NCBI RefSeq assembly: GCF_008831285.2
Contig: NW_022204729.1
Coordinates: 1 to 42,671 of the forward strand
Direction: 5' to 3'
DNA length: 42,671 nucleotides
From: Nymphaea colorata
Taxonomy: Eukaryota; Streptophyta; Magnoliopsida; Nymphaeales; Nymphaeaceae
Below are positions 9,031-17,653 of this stretch, in pieces. Position numbers and translations under genes: made by a program. Numbering within the stretch: the stretch's first letter is position 1; each line of letters begins with the position of its first letter. The notes beneath the pieces were generated by a model. The model made no database searches and was not told where the DNA came from. It saw only the letters and a list, made by a program, of their open reading frames with translations.

Positions 9031-11899
9031 TTTAGGCAATATGCCAGTTAAATTACATGTCATCTCTTGTGAGTGTTGCATTAAAATGTTATCAGAAAAT
9101 TATTTGCAACTTACAAATGTAGCTGTGAAGATAAAACATCTCAAAAAGATCGACCATCAAGTTATAGATCGTGTATGAGCATCTCCAAGAAAATAACACC
9201 TGTCAGTACTCCGTAAAGTTGCTGATCCCTTTGACAATCGATTGTTTATTAATTGATGCCATTGTCATCACAACTGAGCTCAAGAACGTATGCCTTCCTA
9301 GAAAGAAGATGGTTTTACCTTTGTACACCACCCATCTTAATTTTCTCAATATGTTATGTCCATTTTATTCCCCCTAAAATGCATTTTGGATGGAGTGTGA
9401 TCAGAACATTCCTCTCCATTTTTAGGAAACTTTACTGGCTGTAAGTTGATCCTCTGACCTTACAGCATCTCACATATAAAATTAAAAATTAATGAATAAG
9501 TGAAAAGGAAGAAATGCTCTTGCCATTTCTGGATACAACATATAAAAGCTACAAAAGCCACAAAGAAAAAAATATACACTAGAAACTCCCCTCTTCACAT
9601 GAACACTTTGTGGATCAAAGAAGAAAAGCCACTCAAAATCTCCAGCGCATGCATGTTACAGTTTGAGAAAAGTAAAATACACAACAAGCAATAGTGGTTT
9701 TTGACACAGAATGCAACTGTAGATATAGGAGACCCAAATTGGAGACCAACACTCATTAATCATTAACTTGGAATAAATAAACACACCAAAGATCTTGATG
9801 AATGTAAAGAGTTCAATACTAGTGTATGTGATGAAATTTGGTAGAGATTTGGCTGAGTAGTCATATTTAAAAAACATCGAATACAATTTACAAGACTAAC
9901 AAAGTGGTAACTGAAAAAAAAAAGTGGAAAGGCTAAGATTGGGGATATGAGAACATCCACAATATATTTTTTTCCATGGGCAGTGAAATGGAAGAAAGCT
10001 CAGCAGAAAAATGTATGAGCACCATAACAACAAATTAGAGCTGTCCATTTTCCGATCATTGTTGACCTTGTGGTGTCGAGCTTCTTCAAGCAAATGGTGC
10101 ATGAATTCTACTATGTATTTTCCATCACCGGGAACACATAAATATTTGTACTTCCAAAAACAGAACTTCTTTAATTGCTACATCAATATGTAATAACACA
10201 CAAATTAGGCCATCATGCTATTAACTGCAGAACTTGGAAGCAAATACAAATCAAGACCATTAGATATTATTGTACTAAATAACAATGAGTAACTGACATT
10301 ATTGTACTAAAGAACGATGAGTAATGGTCTATGACTAATTTTCAACTGAGACCATACTATGTTATTAAACTACAATGTCAAAATGATTACAATTAATAAA
10401 GAGAATTCAACTTTGACATTTCTTAGCAAGAATGAAAAGATTTCTATCATAACATGCCATCCATTTATTAGTTAAAAGCGAATACAGTTAACTAAGAAAA
10501 TTCAACTTCTTCATATAAGTTGGGTTTTCTTAGATTAGCAACAACAATGCGATCCTCTCTCCCTCTTTCATTGCAGAGTACCCATACAAAATTGAATAAG
10601 AGTTTTCCTTTCAGCTGGTATTTCTCTACAATAAATAAAGTCATCAACTCATACCATGCCTATGATTCCATATTCAACTGCCTCGTTGGGCTGAAATAGT
10701 TTCGATGCCTTATATCCTCCTCAATCTTCTATTTACCTATATGTCTTCCATAAAGAGTGACCTTGCAACAAAATTTCAAGGTTTCTGGTGAGTATTTCTA
10801 GAGTCTCCTATATAAAAAGTTAAACTAGGTTATGTAATTAAAAGTTGAACCTTACTGTAGGCTGACAACTTAAAGTGGGTTCACTAGATTACCACTTTGA
10901 CCATGAAAGTAGTTAAATTTTTGGATTTTTTTACTCAAAAGTTATAAAATTTTCCCCAATTTATTGAAACTAGATCAAGAAACAAAAAAAAAATCCACTA
11001 TAAGGATTAAAAAATTAGATAGAAGAGGAGGGACATAAAGAAGTGGTTCTGCACTACTATATAATATATAACTAAGACAGAACAGAAGAAGGGGAAAACT
11101 GACATCATAAAAGGGTTTTATACCTCTTCATCTATGATACGTCCATTATAAAATAAAGAAGTCCGTCTTCTTACCAATTCATACTTCACATCTTTAATTT
11201 CTTTCATGGCAAGATCAATATAAGTAGCTTGACCTTAAAACCTTGCAATAGGCTGACAGAGATGAACCAGTACAAGTTCATGTTTCACAATCAAGAGCAA
11301 GTTGCGTGCGAGGCATTTACATGGTGGGAACTGGAGAGCTCACAAGAGAAAGGACCTTAACTAGATTACCTACTTTATCATGTATTGAAAAAGAATCACA
11401 TACAAATAGCACAAACCTGGTTCTCAACATTCGTGTAATTCATGAAAAGGAGAGAAACTTGAAAGGCACGTGTAATTTTAATTCCATTTTAATTTTTCTT
11501 TTATAATTATTGACCCTATATTGTAATGCAATAAAATATTCAAAAGAAAATTAGTGTTGCTAGACTCAATGCCTCTTGATTCTTCTCAACTCTTTCACGA
11601 GAATTAGTGATGACTCTTCAAATATCATATTAAGAACCAAGTTTTCTGTTATTACTAATACAACTATGTTCAGGAATCCATATCCCCGATAGATTCAGCC
11701 TCTTCCTTTACTTAAGGTGATTCATTCAATTAAAAACAATTTATCTATTCGATAAATAATTTAAGCATGTAGACATAATAAACCAACTTATTCTTCTACC
11801 TTCCATTATCTTCAAGTTGATTTATCATTTCCCTGTAGTAATCATCTTGCTTCCTCCACAAGTCTGCTCTGCAAGGGTCCTTTGTGAATATGTCATCCT
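9031..11899. other. intergenic, no gene seen
   Basis: AT-rich sequence of almost 2.9 kb. Frames at 9171-9377, 9253-9444, 9500-9694, 9656-9886, 9763-9960, 9896-10102, 10011-10193 and 11306-11506 are short, overlap between strands and show no family motif. Apart from the 32-bp tandem duplication at 10266, no structured element, RNA gene or transposon terminus could be supported. Confidence 0.5.
10266..10327. repeat. 32-bp tandem duplication
   Basis: A unit starting ATTATTGTACTAAA recurs exactly 32 bases later (10266 and 10298), with a few differences. A local slippage duplication is the simple explanation. Confidence 0.75.
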
Positions 11900-12356
11900 A
11901 CCAACCCCATTGGTTAATGATGCATGTGAGTATGTATTAACATTGTAGATGTTTCTAGACCTCTGACTATGCAGATCATGTGAGTAGTGGTGGCCGGCTG
12001 ATCGTGTGAGAAAGCCGTGCCATATGGTGATCGTGTGAGAAAGAAGAACCACCCACTATGCGTGTGAGAAAGAAGCGATGGCTGAACCACCCACTATGCT
12101 GATCCACTATGCTGAGTGTGTGAGGAAGAAGTTTCTAGAAAGTGCTGATCATGCAGACGTGAGAAAAGTAGTGCTGATCAGTTCAAGAACCACCCAGCGA
12201 GAAGTGTTGTGAGAAAAAGGTGCTGATCATGGGATCTCCTTTATCGTATAACGTGTAACTGTAAAATCCCTGCTTGGTGTATCAAAGGACATGCACATAA
12301 CAATGAAAAATCATGAAAAACGAGAAGTTTTCTTCCAATCTTCATTTTTCTCTTTA
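11900..12356 (+). mobile_element. 5' LTR of a plus-strand copia element (left border approximate)
   Basis: The sequence immediately before the primer-binding site at 12357 should be an LTR by the layout of copia elements (LTR, primer-binding site, gag). It contains a repeat-rich section at 11965-12235, such as often makes up the U3 region, followed by an AT-rich stretch around 12240-12290 where transcription could start. There is no partner LTR in the window, so the left border and any target duplication cannot be fixed, and 11900 is an estimate. Confidence 0.45.
11965..12235 (+). repeat. degenerate GTGTGAGAAAG / TGCTGATCA repeats in LTR
   Basis: The words GATCGTGTGAGAAAG, AACCACCCACTATG and GTGCTGATCA recur several times in changing order: GTGTGAGAAAG-type units near 12006, 12034, 12062, 12118 and later, and AACCACCCA near 12047, 12085 and 12188. 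Scrambled short direct repeats like these are typical of U3 enhancer-like regions of plant LTRs. Function here is inference. Confidence 0.7.
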
Positions 12357-12368
12357 TGATATCAAAGC
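12357..12368 (+). other. copia primer-binding site (initiator tRNA-Met type)
   Basis: TGATATCAAAGC matches TGGTATCAGAGC, complementary to the 3' end of plant initiator tRNA-Met, at 10 of 12 positions. It lies 23 bases before the gag start at 12392, so it both supports the LTR call and orients the element on the plus strand. Confidence 0.7.
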
Positions 12369-12391
12369 AACTGTAAAGAAAGGTCCCACCC

Positions 12392-12903
12392 ATGGCTTCT
12401 TCCATTGCTCACATCACCTCAAACCAGAAGTTTCCTTACCCATCTATATTGAATGTAGCTAATTTCGTTTCCATAAAGCTTTCTCAAACAAACTTCCTCC
12501 TACGGAAAACACAAGTACTTTGCCTTATCGAAAGTCAACACTTGCGAGGGTGCATCAGTGGTAAAATCACTGCACCAGATCAATTCATCATTCCTGGTAG
12601 CAAGCAACAAATCAATCTAGACCACCTGCAATGGAAATGTCAAATCGACTCCTACGTGGATGGATCAGAGGTACGCTCTTAAAGGATGTTCTAGGCTTGG
12701 TCGTTGGATTGGAAATAGCACAACATGTGTGGAAAACACTTGAAGAAGCTTATGCACTGGATTACCAAGAAAGCAAATCAAAACCTTCAGCAAAACAAGA
12801 TTCACTTAATTTGAAAATCAATCTATATTGTTTAGCAACACTACATACTTCACAGAAATTATTTGACAACTTAATGATAGAGTCATGCTTTCAAAGCATT
12901 TGA
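12392..12903 (+). pseudogene. Ty1/copia gag fragment, frameshifted
   Basis: Two overlapping frames make one Gag. The first (12392-12682) starts Met-Ala-Ser-Ser and contains Thr-Asn-Phe-Leu-Leu-Arg-Lys-Thr-Gln-Val, the copia Gag segment usually written N-[FY]-L-L-W-K-x-Q, followed by Leu-Arg-Gly-Cys-Ile-Ser-Gly. The second (12631-12903) continues with Asp-Val-Leu-Gly-Leu-Val-Val-Gly-Leu-Glu, Val-Trp-Lys-Thr-Leu-Glu and Ala-Tyr-Ala, the next conserved stretch of the UBN2-type Gag core. The join needs one frameshift near 12630-12640. Gag would form the virus-like particle in the cytoplasm. No zinc knuckle or pol follows: the element is cut off at about 12890-12905, where a minus-strand copia fragment begins. 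The start is chosen for its position 23 bases after the primer-binding site. Confidence 0.8.
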
Positions 12904-13348
12904 TTCTTTGAGTAGGATGGTTGGCCAAGTCTCATATGCCAAACATCGAAATCTGATTGAGTGGGTTTCGTGAACAAGCAGTGTACAGTTGTAAGAGGTG
13001 ACTTGAAAATGAAGAATTCCCCTGATGAATCTCCCAGCTCAGTCCTCGTCATGGAGATCAGGTCCTGCACAAAGCACCTAGTAGTGGGGAAAATCAGATG
13101 ACATTTGGTTTTCTGAATAAATCTGCACGCAGACAATATGTTGTAAGCAAACCTTGGAAGATAATATACTGTTTGAAGAAAAATGGAAGGTGATAGAACA
13201 GCTTTACTGACACGTGTTCTGTTGTCTGAACTCTGATTGAAAATGGAACAGCTAATTTTGTGTCATCTAGCAATGATTTATGGCAGCATGACATGTGGTG
13301 ACTACCACCAATATCTATTACCCAGGTGTCCAGTTTGAAGAATGACAT
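12891..13348 (-). pseudogene. Ty1/copia protease and GAG-pre-integrase fragment
   Basis: On the minus strand, the frame at 13094-13348 carries Thr-Trp-Val-Ile-Asp-Ile-Gly-Gly-Ser-His-His-Met-Ser. This is the copia aspartic protease site, normally W-[IV]-[IV]-D-[ST]-G-A-S-x-H-M, here with Ile and Gly replacing the second and fourth active-site residues, so it would be inactive. The frame at 12891-13136 ends with Asp-Val-Trp-His-Met-Arg-Leu-Gly-Gln-Pro-Ser-Tyr-Ser, the GAG-pre-integrase motif W-H-x-R-L-G-H-P-S with the second His replaced by Gln. Frameshifts and stops separate the two. The fragment follows the gag at 13447-14224 in the correct order. Integrase, RT and RNase H are absent because the element is broken at about 12890 against an opposite-strand copia. 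Confidence 0.8.
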
Positions 13349-13446
13349 AGTCGGACAGCTTATTTGGGTTATTGATCGATTTTTGAGGAGTTGTTTGAAT
13401 TGAATATATTCGTCTTGAGTTAGAATTGAGCAGTGTCCTTGCTGAA

Positions 13447-14224
13447 CTATTTTCCATGTGTGGTGGAGATTAAGGCATTGGAATCAGTTTTCCCTCCAAC
13501 AGAGGCCATGATAATAGCCCCCTTGCCTTGCTCTGTTTTCCACCTATAAAGTTTGGAGGGTAACCATTTAATTTGAAGCATTGTTCCTTTGATGTCCTGA
13601 AATCTTACACTAATTGCAGAAGTATTATGGGTGTTTGTTTTGTTGGTTTTCAAACGCATTCAAATTTGCACTTGCTGAGAGACCAACATAATCAACAGCA
13701 CTAGTTTGAAGACGAGCTTCTCCTCTTGAAGGACCAGTGCATGTTGTTTGTAGAGAAGGCAAGGGTTTCATAAGTAGAATTTGCCTTCTCATAGCAATGA
13801 ATGAATCATTCAATCTCATAAGAAATTTAATCACTCTTTCTTCTTGTTGCTTTTCAGCAACCACTTTCAAGGCATTGCAAGGGCATTCTGAAAGAACATC
13901 ATAGGATGAAAGCTTATCCCAATATTGTAAAATAAAGAGCAACAAATATATTTTCTGATTCAAACGACTAATGGAGGACTTGAGTTGGTACTTATGAGGG
14001 GTTGTGCTTTCAGCGAATTGGTCCTTTAAGTGTGCCCACACTTCAATAGTTGTGGTGGTGTAGATGATATTGCTTGATAATTCTTTTGAGATGGAGTTAA
14101 GAATCCATGAAAGACCATGTGATTGCAAATGCCTCCACATCATGATCTCAGGAGCTGCAACGCTGGGTTTGGGAAGACTACCATCAACAAAGGTGAAGTT
14201 GCTTTTTCTATTGATCTTACACAC
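13447..14224 (-). pseudogene. Ty1/copia gag fragment, N-terminally truncated
   Basis: The long frame 13625-14224 (199 residues) reads as a copia Gag core. It has Phe-Val-Asp-Gly-Ser-Leu-Pro-Lys-Pro near residue 12, Ser-Trp-Ile-Leu-Asn-Ser-Ile-Ser-Lys-Glu-Leu near 40, Val-Trp-Ala-His-Leu-Lys-Asp-Gln-Phe near 62, Tyr-Gln-Leu-Lys near 78, and Phe-Leu-Met-Arg-Leu-Asn-Asp-Ser-Phe then Gln-Ile-Leu-Leu-Met-Lys-Pro-Leu-Pro-Ser-Leu towards the end. These are the landmarks of the UBN2 family. The frame 13447-13659 continues into a decayed post-Gag stretch with a Lys-Leu-Tyr-Arg-Trp-Lys segment, where a zinc knuckle is expected. The first 50 or so Gag residues are missing: the reading frame emerges directly from LTR-like sequence at about 14225, which suggests a rearrangement junction. 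It is not functional. Confidence 0.85.
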
Positions 14225-14451
14225 TTATATACAAAAGAAAAAGTAGTACATGGTTTTTAGTTTCAACGACATTTGGCTGGCTCATCTTATCCCATGATAT
14301 TTGGCTGGCTCATCTTATCTCATGACATTTGGCTGGCTCATCTTATCCCATGACATTCGGCCGACTCATCTTAACAGCTTCACTAACCAACTCAAAATCT
14401 TATTGTTAAGATGTCAGATAAGAAGATAAGAAGCGAATCTTAATTTTAACA
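14225..14451 (-). mobile_element. copia 3' LTR start (U3), minus strand
   Basis: On the minus strand an LTR start, TGTTAA, begins at 14451, directly after a purine tract (14452-14461) and the end of the RNase H frame. This is the standard copia 3' arrangement. The LTR contains four 28-bp tandem repeats, and further on TATATAAG near 14228, a plausible TATA box. No matching 5' LTR copy occurs upstream of the gag at 16779. The lower border is blurred where the next gag fragment starts. Confidence 0.7.
14271..14378 (-). repeat. four 28-bp tandem repeats in LTR U3
   Basis: Units starting ATTTGGCTGGCTCATCTTAT occur at 14271, 14299, 14327 and 14355, each 28 bases apart. The last is diverged (ATTCGGCCGACTCATCTTAA). 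Tandem repeats in U3 often act as promoter-enhancer modules in plant LTR elements; that role here is inference. Confidence 0.95.
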
Positions 14452-14461
14452 CTCCCCCCTC
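14452..14461 (-). other. polypurine tract of copia element
   Basis: CTCCCCCCTC on the plus strand is GAGGGGGGAG on the element's strand. It lies between the RNase H stop codon (14465-14467) and the LTR start TGTTAA. It is the normal primer site for plus-strand DNA synthesis during reverse transcription. Confidence 0.85.
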
Positions 14462-14464
14462 AAA

Positions 14465-15225
14465 CTAAGTGTAGAAATTTCTTATGTTCAGTTTGGATTG
14501 AAGATGATTAAATGCTTCCTTGCCTGAGGCCGTAGTGAATAAGTCTGTCAGCTGATCTTTGCTCTTAATGTAACTGGTTCTCACTACACCTTGATTTATC
14601 TTTTCTCATTCAACATGACAGTCTAAATCTATATGTTGGGTATGCTCATGAAAAACTAGATTGGCTGCAATATGCATGGCAGCCTGATTGTTGTAGTATA
14701 GATTTGTCGGTTGTAGATGTCTCACGCCTAGATCCAACAACAAGAATTTTAACCTTTAACAACGCCTTGTATTCTGCTTCCACAAGAATTTTAACTGGTT
14801 AAGGGCCTTCGTGTTTCTTGACATGCCACCCAATCATAATCACAAAACACACTCATTTGAAGATTGGTTTGTTTGCTTAGGAGAATACCTTCTTCGAGAC
14901 CGTGCTTTCGTTCCACTAGAAATTCCATTGGCTTGGCACCCATTATACTTGTTTCTCTTATAGTCTTGAGAGCATACGTTTGCTGCAAAACATAAATTCC
15001 AGCACTTGAACAAGCAATTTCTAAACCCAAAAAATATTTAAGAGTGCAGGCGTGTCTTGTATCACTCAATAGTACCGTCTGATCAGAACTTGATTTTGTA
15101 AACTCACTTGCAACCAATGGGCTTAACTCCTTCTGGAAAGTGGTCATTGCCCAAGTGTTGTTTTCCTTTAGTGCACTAGTTTCTAAGTTCATTGTGTCTC
15201 GCCACTCCCTATGTCCAACTGCCAC
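14465..15225 (-). pseudogene. Ty1/copia RT-RNase H remnant with internal deletion
   Basis: Minus strand. The frame 14791-15225 begins with the N-terminal RT segment (Glu-Trp-Arg-Asp-Thr-Met then Glu-Asn-Asn-Thr-Trp). It then jumps to the RT C-terminus (Leu-Lys-Tyr-Phe-Leu-Gly-Leu-Glu-Ile-Ala, and Tyr-Val-Leu-Gln-Gln) and the RNase H start (Cys-Asp-Tyr-Asp-Trp-Val-Ala-Cys then Thr-Arg-Arg-Pro-Leu-Thr-Ser). The polymerase core with its catalytic Asp-Asp pair is missing, so a large internal deletion has joined the ends. The downstream part at 14465-14700 is the RNase H C-terminus: Asn-Gln-Ala-Ala-Met-His-Ile-Ala-Ala-Asn, His-Glu-His-Thr-Gln-His-Ile-Asp-Leu-Asp-Cys-His, and the Asp-Gln-Leu-Thr-Asp segment. 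It has one in-frame TGA and ends at TAG followed by the polypurine tract. It is clearly dead. Confidence 0.9.
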
Positions 15226-15361
15226 TGCAAAGGTTTTTAGGAGAGAAACGAGAAAGTGAAGTAAAGTTAAAAAGAGGGTACCTTGTGCCTTTCATTGCAT
15301 TGAATGTCAAGTTACCATTGGTCGATGGAGCCAAAATAAGAGAGCAATAGAAATCCCACAT

Positions 15362-15730
15362 TCAAGTCCTGCAAGACACAATGAGTAGGGAAGAAGTTAC
15401 AGAAAAGTTTAGTGCCTTGGTCAATTGACTAACAGAGAGTAGGTTCAATTTAAAAGAGAGAATATACAAGGAATTTTCAAGAGTGAATGGTGGTAGTTTA
15501 ACAACATTGGTTTGATGGACTGTTATTGTATGTCCATTAGGTAGGTTTATAGGTACTCGGCAATTGGTTGGTTTTTGAAGTAGAGAGCTATCGGCACAAA
15601 TGCACCGACTTGCTCCCGAATCGATAATCCAAGGAAGATGGGAGACACTAGATGAATATATATTACCTGTGAAATTGATAGAGGCAGACGGAGTTCTAGC
15701 AAGTGATAAGAGTTTATGATACTCATACAT
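15362..15730 (-). pseudogene. Ty1/copia protease fragment
   Basis: A 122-residue frame on the minus strand has Trp-Ile-Ile-Asp-Ser-Gly-Ala-Ser-Arg-Cys-Ile near residue 35, the aspartic protease active site with the D-S-G-A core intact. Downstream follow Leu-Pro-Asn-Gly-His, Ser-Leu-Tyr-Ile and Phe-Lys-Leu-Asn-Leu-Leu-Ser-Val-Ser-Gln-Leu-Thr, the standard copia protease-to-GAG-pre-integrase linker. The frame ends before the W-H-x-R-L-G-H motif. Integrase is absent, and the next recognisable piece is the RT at 15225, so integrase has been deleted. It is fused by frameshift to the gag and zinc-knuckle sequence above 15730. Confidence 0.85.
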
Positions 15731-15864
15731 GGTGGTTGAAGGTACAACTTACTTGGAAGTTTGACCGTTGCTGCAAAGTAACTAGTACCATCGCTTGCAT
15801 GGAGGTCCACCGGCCTTTGATTATGAATTGTATCTGCAGCTAGTGGTGGCCAAAAGTTGGGATC

Positions 15865-16779
15865 ATGGAATCGATGTCCTCGAGGATAGCCATTAAACTT
15901 GAAACATTTATCTTTCACATGACCTGTGCTATGACAATAGCTACAGATTGGTCGACTTTGACATCCTTCTTTATTGCATTCAAAGTTGAAACTTCATTCA
16001 AGTGATGCTGCTTTGGGAATATGATTGTGTGGTATTGCCAAGGTGGTGTGAGAGGCTGGCGGCATGAATCTTGCTTCATGCTGTTGTTCCTCCTACAAAA
16101 CTAGAGCAGATAATTTGTTTAATATGGATAAGGTATCAAGCAATAAAATCTCTCCTCTAATAGCATCATATCAGTCGTTCAGTCCCTTTAAGAAATAAAT
16201 TACACGTTCTCTTTGGATTTGATCCGAATAAATTTTTATGCCCCCATACGAACACAGGCACCGGATCGTAGTAATTTAATTCTTCCCAAAGCAGTTTGAT
16301 TTTTATATAATATGTTTTGTATAATATGTAGTAACAGACATGGACTGTTGCTGTAATCGATGTATTGAACTGTGTAGCTGAAAGACTCTTGGTGCAAGAA
16401 GTATATCTTTCTTTTAACTCCTCCCATATTACTTGATCTGAGGTAGCATAAGCGATGCTATCATGAATCTCCTTACTAATTGAATTACGAATCCATGCTA
16501 GAACCAGATTGTTACATCATACCCACAACATAGATTATGCTCATCCTCTTTAGGCTCTTTGATAGTCCCATCTATGAATCCTAACTTGTTTTTGGTTGAT
16601 AGAGCCACAGTCATAACTCTGCTCCAAATTGCATAGTTATCATCGATAAGTCGTTGAGATACTAACCCACTTTCAAAATTATCCGACTGATGCAAATAGA
16701 AGAGATCAGATATCACTTGGGAATTTTCATGGCCATTGATATTTCCCAACTCATTGTTCTTTCCCAACTTCCCATGCAA
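15865..16779 (-). pseudogene. Ty1/copia gag with intact zinc knuckle, frameshifted
   Basis: Minus-strand Gag from an ATG at 16777-16779. The frame 16498-16779 shows Leu-Val-Ser-Gln-Arg-Leu then Asp-Asp-Asn-Tyr-Ala-Ile-Trp-Ser-Arg and Lys-Asn-Lys-Leu-Gly-Phe-Ile-Asp-Gly-Thr-Ile, the N-terminal Gag motif of plant copia elements. After a frame change come Trp-Ile-Arg-Asn-Ser-Ile-Ser-Lys-Glu-Ile and Ile-Trp-Glu-Glu-Leu-Lys-Glu-Arg-Tyr (16400-16500), then Tyr-Phe-Leu-Lys-Gly and Arg-Gly-Glu-Ile-Leu-Leu-Leu-Asp (about 16120-16200), all in order. A perfect CX2CX4HX4C zinc knuckle lies at 15904-15945 and is followed by Phe-Asn-Gly-Tyr-Pro-Arg-Gly-His. Several frameshifts and a stop interrupt it. It is the 5' part of the same element whose protease, RT and RNase H follow at lower coordinates. 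No primer-binding site or 5' LTR is recognisable above it. Confidence 0.85.
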
Positions 16780-16780
16780 G

Positions 16781-17127
16781 GAGAAACTAATTTGAAGGTG
16801 ATTTTTTTATTGTATTGTAGACAAAGTTAATCAAGATCAGAATATGCCTAAGGACAGATTGTGAGCCAAACAAAAAAATATACACCATGTTCGAAAGACC
16901 AGAAAACCGGCTGTGCTATATATATATTCGTTTCAACATGCATGATGGTCGATTGAGCAGAAAATTTCAACAACGTGTTACAATCTTCCCCAATTTTTTG
17001 AAAAATTATGATAACAAATGTTAAGAAAAATAACTTAGCAAATATTTGAACTCAAATGTTCTTGCTGTTTTTCATTTAACTCATTAATATTTCATTTGTG
17101 TTTTTCTAAACAAAGTCAATGATCGAT
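16781..17127. other. no gene; expected 5' LTR of the copia is missing
   Basis: This stretch lies where the leader, primer-binding site and 5' LTR of the minus-strand copia should be. I see neither the TGGTATCAGAGC-type site nor similarity to the LTR at 14225-14451. The 5' end appears to have been lost. Confidence 0.5.
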
Positions 17128-17182
17128 CTCTCTCTCTCTCTTTCTCTCTTCCCCCACGACCCCCCTAAAAAAAAATATATAC
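17128..17182. repeat. (CT)n plus CCCCACGACCCCCCTAA direct repeat, copy 1
   Basis: A CT run followed by CCCCACGACCCCCCTAA and an A-run. The same arrangement recurs at 17609-17653, so this C-rich word brackets the right arm of the large inverted repeat. Confidence 0.85.
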
Positions 17183-17619
17183 GAGCATCGTGCTCTTCTT
17201 CCTTTCACATATTTATACTCTTTATGTAGAAAATCAATTTTTTTACAGGCATAAAAGAATATTTCCTGTTACAACAAAATCATGCCTTCAACCTTCTATA
17301 GAATTTCTCATGCATGGCAAGGAATACCACGATTCAATTTACTGCTTTACAGTAGGTGTAAAAAAACAAAGTTAATATAACACAGCTTTAAGAATTCGTT
17401 TTCATTTTCCAGAACAGATCCCAAGAGGTAGAAGGCCCTACTGTTCTTTCATTTGCTAAGTCATACTTTCTCCACTAAATCTTTTGAGAAGACAACAATG
17501 ATGTTGATGATGGTGGTGTTGGCAACAACAAGCTCATGAGGAGGCCTCCGACACACTTTACCCCTTCTTCATATGCTCACCATCCCTGTTTCCGTAACCG
17601 AGAAGCGCTCTCTCTCTCT
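17183..17619. repeat. right arm of 11.3-kb inverted repeat
   Basis: Reverse complement of 6279-6721, about 94% identical by eye. The inner edge (GAGCATCGTGCTC) is sharp at 17183, and the outer end passes through GAGAAGCGCT into a (CT)n run. The plus-strand frame at 17190-17375 is the counterpart of the minus-strand frame at 6522-6728, with no known domain. Confidence 0.85.
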
Positions 17620-17653
17620 TGCCCCACGACCCCCCCTAACAAAAAAAAAAAAT
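17609..17653. repeat. (CT)n plus CCCCACGACCCCCCTAA direct repeat, copy 2
   Basis: The CT run at the outer end of the right arm leads into GCCCCACGACCCCCCTAA and an A-run, a near copy of 17128-17182. The left arm at 6279 has no such C-rich neighbour. Confidence 0.85.

Noticed and set aside
11825-12052. 75-residue minus-strand frame
   Set aside because: It is a shadow over the repeat-rich LTR of the plus-strand copia.
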